This document shows positions 25,765-35,021 of a stretch of DNA of 64,000 bases, in pieces. The number at the start of each line of letters is the position of its first letter. The first letter of the stretch is position 1. The position numbers and the translations under genes are program-made. Source of the stretch: Paramoeba atlantica (Eukaryota; Discosea); assembly GCA_977017575.1 (NCBI GenBank), contig CDRNVI010000160.1, positions 1 to 64,000 of the forward strand, read 5' to 3'. The notes below the pieces were generated by a model. The model was given only the letters and a program-made list of their open reading frames with translations, was not told the origin of the DNA and did no database searches.

Positions 25765-26258
25765 CTCTTTTTTTTTTTGCTCATAACTTTCTCTTCGAAA
25801 ATAGTTCTTTTTTTTTGAGACCACAAATAAGAAAAAAAAAAATCAGTTTGAAGAAAGTATTTCTTTCTCCATTCTTTCTCCATTCTCAATCCTCACAAAA
25901 ACACCTTGTTCAGACATTTTGAACAAAGCAAAGAAAAAACCAAAGGAGGTGGAAGAAATTTATCAAATTATGAAAGAAAATGATGGAAAAATCACCCAAA
26001 TAATTGAATAAAATTATTTATTTTTTCGTTTTGTGAATTTGCACTGAAACCCTTTGAGTCGAGCCTGCAACCACAAAAAAAATTGTTTTGTGGCACAATT
26101 TTTTTTCTTGTTTTGGAGGAGAAGTTCCTGAAGACAACGACAGATCCTGAAGGCAACGTCTAATGAGTTGGGGGGGCGCATCGGTAGGCCTTGGTTTAAT
26201 TTTGAGTTTTCTGTGAGTGAGCCACACAATGCAGGTATATGTGGGAAAGGCACTTTTT
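25765..26258. other. Convergent intergenic spacer
   Basis: About 490 bases lie between the stop codons of the triple flytrap gene (plus) and the class C GPCR gene (minus). They are T-rich then A-rich, consistent with the two 3' untranslated regions meeting. No further gene is supported. Confidence 0.6.
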
Positions 26259-28801
26259 TCAAATCTCAGAGTCTAAAAACCCAGACGACAGGGTTGTAAA
26301 TTTTCTTGAGTCAGGGAAAGGAGTTGACTGGTCAAGTCTCCCCTCAGAGCCAGACGAGTGACTCCAGCGTGTCTGTGTTGTTGTTGTCGTTCCCTTTTTC
26401 ACCACCAGCGAACCGCTCGCATCAACAGGAATAACATTCCGCTCAGGCATCAAAAGAATAACTACGAGTTTTGGAGAAAAGAGGAAGAGCAATACAGCTC
26501 CATTACTCAAGAAAATCCCCGTCATCAACACAATATAAAACGGATGAGGTCGATCACCCACAAGAAAGAGCAAAGGGAGAACAACACAACAAGTAATACA
26601 TACAGTGTACAAAGTGTATCCAATGTAAGATGATTCAGAAAAGAAGTCATTATAATTTCGATTGAGAAAAGCAACAAGCACCCCAACCAACAGTGAAACT
26701 GAACCCAGTGTCAAAAAGAGAGTCAAAAACACAGAAGAGTTTTCTCCATCACAAATGATGTTGACCTTATCATTGTCCGGATGATTGTCACTTCGAGTCC
26801 TCTCGAGTGGATAAGCGGTAGTCCACACAATCAAAGGAATAACGAAAACAAGAGAATAGAGAAAAACACAAAGAAACAGTGGCAAATCTCGAACAGGTTT
26901 GAAAAAGAGTTTCTTTCGCTTTTTCATCACATACAAGAATCGAAAAGCTTTCACGTAAAGATGACCAAAAACGAAAACAAAGTTCATCATCAAAAGCCAA
27001 GGTCGTGCTTCACACTGAGAATCTGTTGGTTTCCCTGACCAAACAAATACATTCGAAAATCCAATCAGAACACCCAGAGAAACTCCACACATAAACCTTG
27101 GTGATGAGTAACACATGATTGGGGTGGTCCTCTTGCGCATGACAATAACGAGGGAAACTACTGTCAATAGAATCCCAAATGAGTACAAAGTTAGCATGGC
27201 AATAGCTTCTGGGTCCCCCCAACTCACATAAACTTGTTCTGCTGAATCAGGAATTCTTTGTGTTCCCCCTCCAAAAATTGGTTTTCGATCAAAAAAGATT
27301 CCTGACACATCCACAACTCCAATTTTCTCATAGGTCACATTGCGGACATTGTAGATCTCATAAGGAAGGAGTCGATCCCCATGCTCATCCAAAATCACGT
27401 TCCCTGTCACCCCTAAGAAATTGGTCTCCGACTGAATTGAATTCAGCACAGCTGTCCCATTAAGCGCATTTCCCCCTCTTCGAATCACACGATCCAAAGC
27501 AAAAGCCATCGTATACACGGTATCACGTTCCGATTCTATAATCCAACCTCCTGGATATTCGAGCCCACGAACTTCCCAGGCTTCAATCCATTGGTCAGAG
27601 ACTTCACTGGGTTGGATACCTTGAGGGAAAAGTCCAAGAATTCCCACCGAACCTTTTCTATACGCTTCAACTAACTCAGTTTTGTTTTCCTCGATCCAAG
27701 GAAGGGGGATCTCATCAACAAGCATTCCATCTGAGAGAAGGAGATTGTAAGGAGGTCCGAAAAAATCCATTTCGATTGCTATTTCTATGATGAGCCTCAC
27801 ATCCACATTAAACATTGCAAGTAGGATAACCCGTGCACCACTCGCTTTGGTCTTTTCAACAGCTGATCGAATTTGTTCTAACTTGGGAGTGTCATCAGGA
27901 TGAGTCTGAGGAATTGTTACAGAGGAGAGAATAGCGATGTTGTATTGAATTGCCCGGTCAGAGAATTCTTTGACAATGTTAATCCCGTAAGGTTCCGCTG
28001 TGGCAATTGTGGCAACACGATCCCAACCAAAATAGTGGCAAAGATCAGCAAGGAGCAAGCCCTTTGGTTTTTTTTTTAAAAGATATTGGGAAAAAGTAAT
28101 CAGAACCAGCTGTGTTGATTCATTGGGCGAGAAAATTAGCAAAGGGCAAGAAAAAAAAAGACCTGAAAAGAATCAGAAGCGGCAATACGAGAGAAAAAGG
28201 GATACGTAGAGGAATCAGACAAATCAGGAGCAGAAGAAAGTGCCGAGATTTGTGGGGTGTGGAAAAGGGGGGATGCGATTGCAAGTGCACTGTGAAAAAA
28301 GAATATTGATTATTATTATTTTTGAGAATAGCATTTTTTTCTCGAATATTAATATTCTAAAAATTGGTGATATCCGAACCGACTCACAGAAGAGAAAGCT
28401 CCCCCAATAAGTCCAGCAATTTGGAACTCCTTCTCCATTTTGAGATACTCAGCCAATGCAGCCACAGGAGAACGAGAAGTGGGAGCATACACAGCTATTA
28501 ATTCAGTTTCTAAAGATTGAAAAAAGTGAGAAGAAATAACTTTTTAAAGTTATTGTGGCTGGCTGTGGTGTGTTTAAGGTTGATTGAAAGGGGGGGATTA
28601 AAAGAAAAGGGACGGGGAGAGAAGACCAGGTAGAAGAGATGGATCCTCATTAATCGTTTCGATTATTATGCTGAAAGGTAGCAGTAACCAGTCAGCAAAA
28701 TACATAATCCCAATGGTGACATTTTGTGGAGGATTATGGGGAATATCTTCTCCGTTCATGCCAGAGGGAAGAAAAAGAAGAAAAAAAAGAAAAAACCACA
28801 T
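26259..28801 (-). CDS. Class C (GABA-B/metabotropic-type) GPCR
   Basis: Four exons encode about 745 residues. The ATG at 28801 ([14 protein letters not shown]) starts a signal peptide; an earlier in-frame GTG is not used. Exon 1 ends in CCT-G near 28632. Splicing to the exon starting AAACTGAATT near 28510 restores P-E-T-E-L-I-A-V-Y. Further short exons lead to the large last exon (from about 28075). The ectodomain is one Venus-flytrap domain: GLIGGAFSS, then ALAIASPLF, then GWDRVATIA, with a late V-T-G-N-V-I-L-D element. The 7TM domain follows directly, with seven hydrophobic segments from about 27210 to 26480 and the conserved class C Cys before TM3 (QCEARPWLL). There is no Cys-rich linker between flytrap and TM1, which is the GABA-B-like arrangement. 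The cytoplasmic tail is short and Ser/Thr-rich. Stop TGA at 26259. It should couple extracellular amino-acid-like ligands to G proteins. Confidence 0.88.
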
Positions 28802-29140
28802 AATACAATAACACCAAACGTAAAAATAGCAAAACAACACTTCGCTTCTTATGACAAAAAAACCGTGCGGGAAAATAATACAAAAAGAGTCGTAAATCTC
28901 TCAAATTTCTTCTTTTATGGGTTGCTAAATTCTTGTTTTTTTTTGCTGTGACTGCGTGATGTCACAATTTTTGTTGGGAGTGGGACCTTTTCATTCAGTT
29001 TGAAGCTCTTTCTTTTTTTCTTTTCTTCCACTTCACTTTTGTGCAAAAGAAACTTTTTCCGAAGAGGCCTCATTTGTGAGAGAGGAGAGACGCAACTTGG
29101 CTTGGTCCCCAAACTTTGTTTTTCATTAGTTTCTTGACCA
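28802..29140. promoter_or_regulatory. Upstream region of the class C GPCR gene
   Basis: About 340 bases hold the presumed promoter of the minus-strand GPCR on the left. On the right is the sequence preceding the broken Frizzled-like copy. No distinct motif was recognised. Confidence 0.35.
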
Positions 29141-29531
29141 ATGACTGGATTTTCGCCGATCGTTTTGTGGTTTCTTGTCCTTCCTTCGTTTTTGTCGACC
29201 CCTTCTGCTTCTCATCTCCCTGAAAACCTTTCTTGTTCTCGCTCTCCCTCCAAAATTTGAGAAAACTAGTTTTGTTACAAGGAAATGTTACAGTAATTGA
29301 GGAAGAAGAACAACAGGAATTTTTTGACCAAGATGTATCTCAGATGTTCGAATGCTGCCACTCAAAGTTGTCGAAGAACCTTTCTTATCTTATTATTTGT
29401 CAATTGATGTTCAGTGGATTTTCTTGTGTGTCTTCTTCTTCTTTTGAAGAACAACTTTGCTTGGAAGAACAGAGTATTGTCTTCAAGTTTCTGAGGTATG
29501 TTCTTTCCTTTCACAGTTAAATTGTTCTTCA
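29141..29531 (+). pseudogene. Partial, broken copy of the Frizzled-like receptor gene
   Basis: The stretch is clearly homologous to 38133-38520 of the Frizzled-like gene. It includes shared runs such as TTACAAGGAAATGT, GAAGAAGAACAACA and ATGTTCAGTGGATTTTCTTG. It keeps an ATG (29141) and a signal peptide that aligns up to the residues SASHLPE. A TGA follows at about 29260 and a small deletion shifts the frame. The Cys-rich domain then continues in another frame. Homology ends abruptly near 29531, before the first transmembrane segment, and none of the downstream exons is present. This is a truncated duplicate, about 9 kb from the longer copy and in the same orientation. Confidence 0.85.
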
Positions 29532-29754
29532 AAACTTTATCTTGGTGATCAAATGGACGAGAAGAAATTGTGAAAATTTCTTCTGTGAAGAATCTTCACA
29601 ATTTCTTCAAGATTATTCTCAGCAGCTTTGTAGCTTTGTGAAGAGGGCACCATCCACGCTTCACAAAAAGAAAAGAGAAAAAAAATTTGAAGAGACGACA
29701 ATAATTGGTAATTTTGATTGGAGAAGAGGTAAGAACACACCACCGTGAAATAGA

Positions 29755-30224
29755 ATTTGCCATTCGAGTTAAGCTTGGTGCTGTAGATTCTTTCGCTGGT
29801 CTCTGCAGGGAAAAAAAAAGAAGATAAACATAAAACAGAAGATAAAAAGGGAAGAAAGAGAGAAAGAAAAAATTAATAAATAATAACAAGAACAAACACG
29901 AATAATAAGAAAATAAAAACCTGCCAATTCTTCCAATACAAGTCAAACAAGCAGCCAGCTCAGAAGTTCTTGGAACCCAAAAGAATAAAACCGAATTTGT
30001 TGTTGCTCAGAAGGAAAAGTAGGAGAAAAAGAAGAACTCGAATTGCAATCAGCTAATTTGTTGAGGATCCATTGTCCTTTCACACAAAGACAACAATTTG
30101 GCCTTTCAAAACTCCCAGAAATAACACCTACTGACCATTCTTGAATCCAAACCAAAACAAAATTGCACAACCTGAGAAACAAGAGAAGAAAAAGAAGAAC
30201 TTTGATCTCCTTTCTCAACAGCAT
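29755..30224 (-). CDS. Doubtful small secreted protein gene
   Basis: An ATG near 30224 is followed by a strongly hydrophobic signal-like stretch (KVLLFLLLFLRLCNFVLVW) and then an ordinary Cys/Ser-containing segment to about 29990. The frame then hits a TGA. An overlapping frame carries FWVPRTSELAACL up to a CAG|G-T-T-T-T donor near 29920, and an acceptor near 29808 continues as ETSERIYSTKLNSNGKFYF. One small intron or a frameshift could unite these pieces, but the exact structure cannot be settled by eye. No family is recognised. Confidence 0.3.
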
Positions 30225-30469
30225 CAAACAGACTCTTGTTTTTTGATCTATTTTCTTGATGAATTTTCTTCTTCTTCTTTTCTTCCATCCTCAATTTTGT
30301 TTCCGAAACCGAAACCGAGAGCGTTGGTTGGAAACAAACCGAAAACAACCTAAAAAAAGGGACTGTTTTTTTGTTTGTTTTTTTTCTCTTTGGTCTCTCT
30401 CCCTCCCTCTCCCTCCCTCTCCCTCTCCCTCTCTCCCCCTCCCTCTCTCTTCAAACCCTCAATGATCTG

Positions 30470-31530
30470 ATGAAGAAACGAATTGATCCAACCGAGGAGG
30501 AAAACGAGGAGGTAGTGAATGAAGAATCCATTGATCAACCGAGGACTCTCGAAGTCGTGTACATCATTCTCTGGAATGTCCTTCCCAGTGTCTTGATTAT
30601 CCTTATCAACAAACTTCTTTTTCTCGAGTATTCTTTTCCTTCTGCAACAATTCTCAGTTTCCTCCATTTGTTATCACAAATTGTGGTGATGAGTACTCTT
30701 TTGTTTGCTGGGGTTTTCAAACGAAAGCCTGTTTCAATTTTCACGATTTTGAGCATCAATATCCCACTTTCTTTGTCTCAGGTTGGTTGAAAAGAAGAAA
30801 AGAGAAGAAGAGGGAGGAGAGAGAAAAGAGGATGAATTTCATCACATCACAACAACACTTTTTTAAAAACTAAAGACAGGTTTTTCAAGCGATGAGTGTC
30901 AAAATGAATTCGCTAAGCACTTTCATGGTCATCAAACAACTTACCATTCCCTTGACTGCCTTTGCAGAAGTTTTGGTTGGAAAAAAAATGTTCACTTGGA
31001 AACTTTGCCTTGTTGCTCTGCTTATGACAATCAGTTCAACTCTCATTTGTGGGATTGAAATCCAAAACTCAAACATGTTGGGGATCTTGGTTGCTCTTCT
31101 TTCTGTTGTTACCAATGTATCTGGTCAGATGCTAGTGAGTGATGCCCTCCAAAATTCTGATGCTCTTGAAAAAATTGAGCCCCTCCAGCTGAGATTTGAG
31201 GCAACTGTCAAGGGGGGATGGGTCATGTCATTTGGCTTTTTGGTGGAGTTTTATCTCTTCCCTGGGATCATTGACGAAACGTCAGCCTATGATTGGAGTC
31301 AATGTATCTTTTTTTTGGCTTTGTCATGTATTTTGGCCCCTATTGTTGCAATTTCATTCTACTTTGTTGTGGAAACAGTTTCACTTTTTGCATATCAAAT
31401 TCTCTCACCATTGAAACTTTCGTTGGTTATCTTTTGCTCAATGATGTTTTTCCATGAGGAAATCCCTTTCACAAAGTTTTTGGGACTCACCTTGGCTGTG
31501 TTAGCAACCTTTATCTACACCAAATATTAA
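30470..31530 (+). CDS. Nucleotide-sugar / triose-phosphate-type transporter (DMT superfamily, SLC35-like)
   Basis: Two exons, 30470-30781 and 30880-31530, encode about 320 residues. The intron (30782-30879) has GT and AG ends and its removal joins SLSQ to VFQAMSVKMN in frame. After an acidic N-terminus of about 30 residues there are roughly ten hydrophobic helices. They include ILWNVLPSVLIILINKLLF at the start, the TPT-type motif FMVIKQLTIPLTAF in the middle, and the closing pattern SPLKLSLVIFCSMMFF...LGLTLAVLATFIYTKY. This is the usual ending of SLC35-type Golgi/ER nucleotide-sugar carriers. The short basic C-terminal tail is also typical. It stands first in a block of sugar-related genes, so a role in moving an activated sugar into the secretory pathway is plausible, but the substrate cannot be read from sequence. 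Confidence 0.8.
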
Positions 31531-31627
31531 ACAACAACCCTAAAAACTTTTTTGACAACTTGTGTCTACAAGAACAACAACACACCATCTCCCGTCTTCT
31601 TTTTGAAATTACAAACAATCCAATGAA

Positions 31628-31704
31628 GAGGGAAAAAAGAGGGAAAAAAGAGGGAAAAAAGAGGGAAAAAAGAGGGAAAAAAGAGGGAAAAAAGAGGGAA
31701 AAAA
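31628..31704. repeat. Tandem repeat, 11-bp unit x 7
   Basis: The unit gagggaaaaaa is repeated seven times almost perfectly. It fills the short spacer between two convergent genes (stops at 31530 plus and 31711 minus). It would give A/G-rich RNA on one strand and T/C-rich RNA on the other, so it may affect 3' end formation; that is inference. Confidence 0.95.
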
Positions 31705-31710
31705 TTGTGT

Positions 31711-32697
31711 TCACAATCTAAAAAAATCAAATTCTGGATAATTTGTCCAATTTGTCCAACCTGCCCACTTTGGTAGTCTAAAAGTGATTTGTTTCCTAGA
31801 CGTGCTAGTGAAATATGGTTCACAATGATCTGGTGTTCCAATCTTCCATTTCAGTCGATTGTGATATGCCCAAACTTGATCCACCCAAACTATGGTCCTC
31901 TTGCTGGAAATTAAGTTGTTAAAAAAAGCTTTAATGAACTTCCCATCCGCAGATCTTCTCTTTGGAGGAGGAAAAACCTCCCCCCACAACGCGCCTGATT
32001 CTTTAATTGCTCTTGATCGACCAAAGAAAGACCCTGTATCAACCGTTCCAATTTTGGGCAGTGGGACTAAAATTCCTTTCTTCTCGAATACCATGTTCCA
32101 GAGTGCTCCATCCAGTAAAGGAAGAGCTCTCACCAGTTCAGAAGTCTTGTTGAAAAAGAGACACCAGAGAATTGTGTCCAGATCGAGATGGTAGACAAAC
32201 ATTTCATCAGGTAGGAAGTCATGAGCAACATTCTTGATCCAAGCTGGGTATCTGAAGGGATCTTCATTTAAATCAGGCCCTTTCCCAGTTCCTCTCATAA
32301 TCACAGGAATGAAGACAGAGTTAAATTGTTTTGTTTTCTCAAGGGAGAAAGAGCTGGTTGCTAAAGTCCCATTTTCAGCAATCTTATCAGTGAATGTTAC
32401 ATCCAAATAGTCTTCTACACCAGCTCGATTGAGAATGTCATAGATATCAGATAAGAGAGCCCCCTCTTTGGCAGATCGAGGAAGGGCATCAGGAAAGATG
32501 AAGTAGCAGATGCGAGTCCATGCTTGAGGGGTTGTTTTGAGCTGAGATTGGATCAGTTTGAGAGTCTGGAAAAGATAGTTGTTGTCAGGTTCCTTGTAGA
32601 AAGATGTCACAAGTGCTAATGTCTTGGTATCGACTTGTAGGACACTGGTTATCGAGAGAAGAACCACCAAAAAAAAGACCCTGATGAACCCTTTCAT
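31711..32697 (-). CDS. Putative secretory-pathway glycosyltransferase (DLD motif)
   Basis: A single exon of 328 codons starts at the ATG at 32697. The first 25 residues (GFIRVFFLVVLLSITSVL) form a signal peptide or membrane anchor. The following domain begins with a strand-like TLALVTSFYKE. It contains YHLDLDTILW, which fits the metal-binding DxD motif of GT-A glycosyltransferases, and later GTVDTGSFFGRS and WVDQVWAYHN, typical of nucleotide-sugar transferase cores. I could not assign a CAZy family, so the donor and acceptor are unknown. Its start codon lies 188 bases from that of the divergent acyltransferase/dioxygenase gene, suggesting a shared promoter and a joint role in glycan building. 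It has no intron, unlike most genes in the window. Confidence 0.55.
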   Translation of the reverse strand: MKGFIRVFFLVVLLSITSVLQVDTKTLALVTSFYKEPDNNYLFQTLKLIQSQLKTTPQAWTRICYFIFPDALPRSAKEGALLSDIYDILNRAGVEDYLDVTFTDKIAENGTLATSSFSLEKTKQFNSVFIPVIMRGTGKGPDLNEDPFRYPAWIKNVAHDFLPDEMFVYHLDLDTILWCLFFNKTSELVRALPLLDGALWNMVFEKKGILVPLPKIGTVDTGSFFGRSRAIKESGALWGEVFPPPKRRSADGKFIKAFFNNLISSKRTIVWVDQVWAYHNRLKWKIGTPDHCEPYFTSTSRKQITFRLPKWAGWTNWTNYPEFDFFRL

Positions 32698-32885
32698 CCC
32701 GAGAAAGGAGAGAAGGAGAGAAAAACTGAAGCTGCTGTCTTTGCGAAAAATGGCCAAGACGCCAAAAAAGGAAAACCAAATTCTCCTTTTCCTTTTTCGC
32801 TCGAATCGGCACACATTTTCCGTTCTCACCAACAACCACAACAACCACAACAACCACAACAACCACACGCACAAACAACTTGTTT
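32698..32885. promoter_or_regulatory. Short divergent promoter with AACCACAAC repeats
   Basis: Only 188 bases separate the start codons of the glycosyltransferase (minus) and the acyltransferase/dioxygenase (plus). The half nearer the plus gene has about four 9-bp units of the form AACCACAAC (32828-32866). Such a short shared region implies coordinated transcription. Confidence 0.55.
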
Positions 32886-34922
32886 ATGTCTGGCGGTGGT
32901 GTGATCGTTATTGGTGCTGGTGGATTGGGCCGATGTGTCGAAGACTTTTTTGAAGTGGCTGCGTTTGTTGATGACGGTTGTAAAGAATCATCTGTCAACG
33001 GTGTTCCTGTATTGGGTGGTGTCAGTAAGTTGCTTGAACTTGCTTCATCCAACAAGGAGATTATTCAAGTTGTCTTCGCTCTTGGCACCCCTGAAACAGC
33101 AAGACAGATCCATGAGAAGCTTCACTCGAGTCCCGCTTTTGCAAACTTGGCTTTCCCATCGTTAATCCATCCTTCTGCTTCTGTGAGTCGCCATGCCAAG
33201 GTTGGAATTGGAGCGATTGTGTTCCCTCATTCAGTTATTGGCCCAAATGCAGTGATTGGAAATTTCTGTTTTCTCAACACTTCAGCAGTTCTTTCTCACG
33301 ACGCTCATCTGGGTGACTTTTGCCGGCTGCACGGAGGGAGTCGAGTTCTCGGATGGACCCAAGTTGGAGACTCAGTCAGTGTTGGATCTCAGGCTGTTGT
33401 ACGTGATCGCTTGACGATTGGGAACAATGTGGAGATTGGTTGTGGAACAACTTTGGTCAGCGATATGGGAAGTAACCTTGTGGTGGCAGGCAATCCAGGT
33501 CGAGTGTTGAGAAACTTGGCACCTGTTGCTGCTGCTGAGAACGGAAAGCGATCTCGCTCATCAGAAGAAGTTTCGATTCCTGTTGACAATTCCCGGCTCA
33601 CTCACCCATTACATGGCCATTTGTTGAAATGTCCTTTCCCAGAAACAGTGCTCGACTTGCTGCACGAGAAGATGAAGAGCTGCAAAAGTAATGGGAGGGG
33701 GTCTCATTATCAACAGACTGTTTATAACCCATTGTTGTATGAAGAAATTCCCGAGATCAAAGACTTTTTGCACAAAACATTCCCGCATGACCGACCCCTG
33801 GCAGACTTGATTTTTCAGCAAGGAGAAACAGACTCAGGGTTTTCTTGGCACTGTGATTATGACAGCAATTTCATATTGGAGGATCCAACTGTAATGTTCT
33901 CACTCTGGTTCACTCTCACTGATATTACGAGCGAGACTGGAGCGAGGTTGCAGTTCACGGCTGACCATAACAGCATCCTTTTGGCAAGAATGGAAACTTT
34001 TAGTCGTGTGTACCATGGGCATCCAGCGTGTGGAGTAGCGCATCCATGGGGGAGTGTGGTCCTCCCAATTCTTCATGAACGGGCAATTGCATTGGATATG
34101 AAGAGAGGAGATTGCCTTGTATTCAGCAATCACATTTGGCATAAACCAGAGAGGGTGAAGAAAGAGGGTTTTGCTCGTACATCCTATGTCATCCGAATGA
34201 TACCCAAGAATGCCAGGTTCCATCGTGGCCGTGCCGAGATTGCCTCCAAAAGGTTCAACCCTTTTAAAATAGACCAAAAATTCTTGAACACACCTGATAT
34301 TCAGTGGGTTGATGAACCTTATGAAAATTCGAAAGAAAAAAAAAGCTTCTCAGAGAAGAATTCAATGGCTGTATTTGAAGGGTTTTGGATGAAGCATTAT
34401 GGATTTCAGGAGGCTATGGCCACTCGTCTCGTTATGGATGCGACTGAGAATTCCTCAAGCGTGTGGAAGCTCCTGGAAAGTGGGGTTATATCTCCCCCAA
34501 CCATGCTCTCTTCAGAGTGGAGGAAGGACCTCACCATTGAACAAGCTGAGGAGTTAGTCTGCCTCTCTATTTCAGAGGAAAAACGAACGATTCTCAAATA
34601 CCATCACTTTTTGCAGATGGCAGCCGCTGTACACCGCTTTCCAAACCATTCTTTTGCTGGAACACCTTTTGAAGGAGAAGAAACGAGATTGAAGGCGGTA
34701 AAAGTAGTGGAATTTGTTCGAAGGAGACCGGAGTGGGCCTTTCAAATTCGTCTTACTCAACTAGATGGACCGAATGGATTCTTCTACCCACCTGGGTGGA
34801 CCCTTGACTCTTTAGATCATTACTTGAAAGCAGAGGGAACAATCAATGAGAGTGTCATGGTGAGGTGGCAGAAGCAGTGTAATTCCATTCTTTCTGCTCT
34901 GGAAAAGTCAAAAATTATTTAA
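32886..34922 (+). CDS. Fusion of a PglD/NeuD-type sugar N-acyltransferase and a 2-oxoglutarate/Fe(II) dioxygenase
   Basis: An intronless frame of 678 residues from the ATG at 32886 (an earlier in-frame non-ATG codon is ignored). Residues 5-80 form a Rossmann-like nucleotide-sugar-binding domain (VIVIGAGGLGR) as in bacterial PglD. Residues about 90-205 are hexapeptide left-handed beta-helix repeats (VGIGAIVFPHSVIGPNAVIG) with the catalytic-type His138 in SHDAHLGDF, then the AGNPGRVLR end typical of the family. After a basic linker, residues about 235-450 look like a phytanoyl-CoA dioxygenase-type double-stranded beta helix: H322-x-D324 in FSWHCDYDS and H419 with R431 in WHKPERVKKEGFARTSY, the expected iron and 2-oxoglutarate ligands. 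Residues 460-678 are helical and unassigned. PglD-type enzymes acetylate UDP-4-amino sugars; the dioxygenase could hydroxylate the sugar or acyl group (inference). The aminotransferase 99 bases downstream fits as the preceding step. Confidence 0.85.
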   Translation: MSGGGVIVIGAGGLGRCVEDFFEVAAFVDDGCKESSVNGVPVLGGVSKLLELASSNKEIIQVVFALGTPETARQIHEKLHSSPAFANLAFPSLIHPSASVSRHAKVGIGAIVFPHSVIGPNAVIGNFCFLNTSAVLSHDAHLGDFCRLHGGSRVLGWTQVGDSVSVGSQAVVRDRLTIGNNVEIGCGTTLVSDMGSNLVVAGNPGRVLRNLAPVAAAENGKRSRSSEEVSIPVDNSRLTHPLHGHLLKCPFPETVLDLLHEKMKSCKSNGRGSHYQQTVYNPLLYEEIPEIKDFLHKTFPHDRPLADLIFQQGETDSGFSWHCDYDSNFILEDPTVMFSLWFTLTDITSETGARLQFTADHNSILLARMETFSRVYHGHPACGVAHPWGSVVLPILHERAIALDMKRGDCLVFSNHIWHKPERVKKEGFARTSYVIRMIPKNARFHRGRAEIASKRFNPFKIDQKFLNTPDIQWVDEPYENSKEKKSFSEKNSMAVFEGFWMKHYGFQEAMATRLVMDATENSSSVWKLLESGVISPPTMLSSEWRKDLTIEQAEELVCLSISEEKRTILKYHHFLQMAAAVHRFPNHSFAGTPFEGEETRLKAVKVVEFVRRRPEWAFQIRLTQLDGPNGFFYPPGWTLDSLDHYLKAEGTINESVMVRWQKQCNSILSALEKSKII

Positions 34923-35021
34923 TAAAATATTTTTCATTCATGAATGAAAAAGGTAATAATAATAATAATTTATATTTTTAGAAAAATATATAAAGAGTTT
35001 TCTTTGATTAAAGTAAATAGA

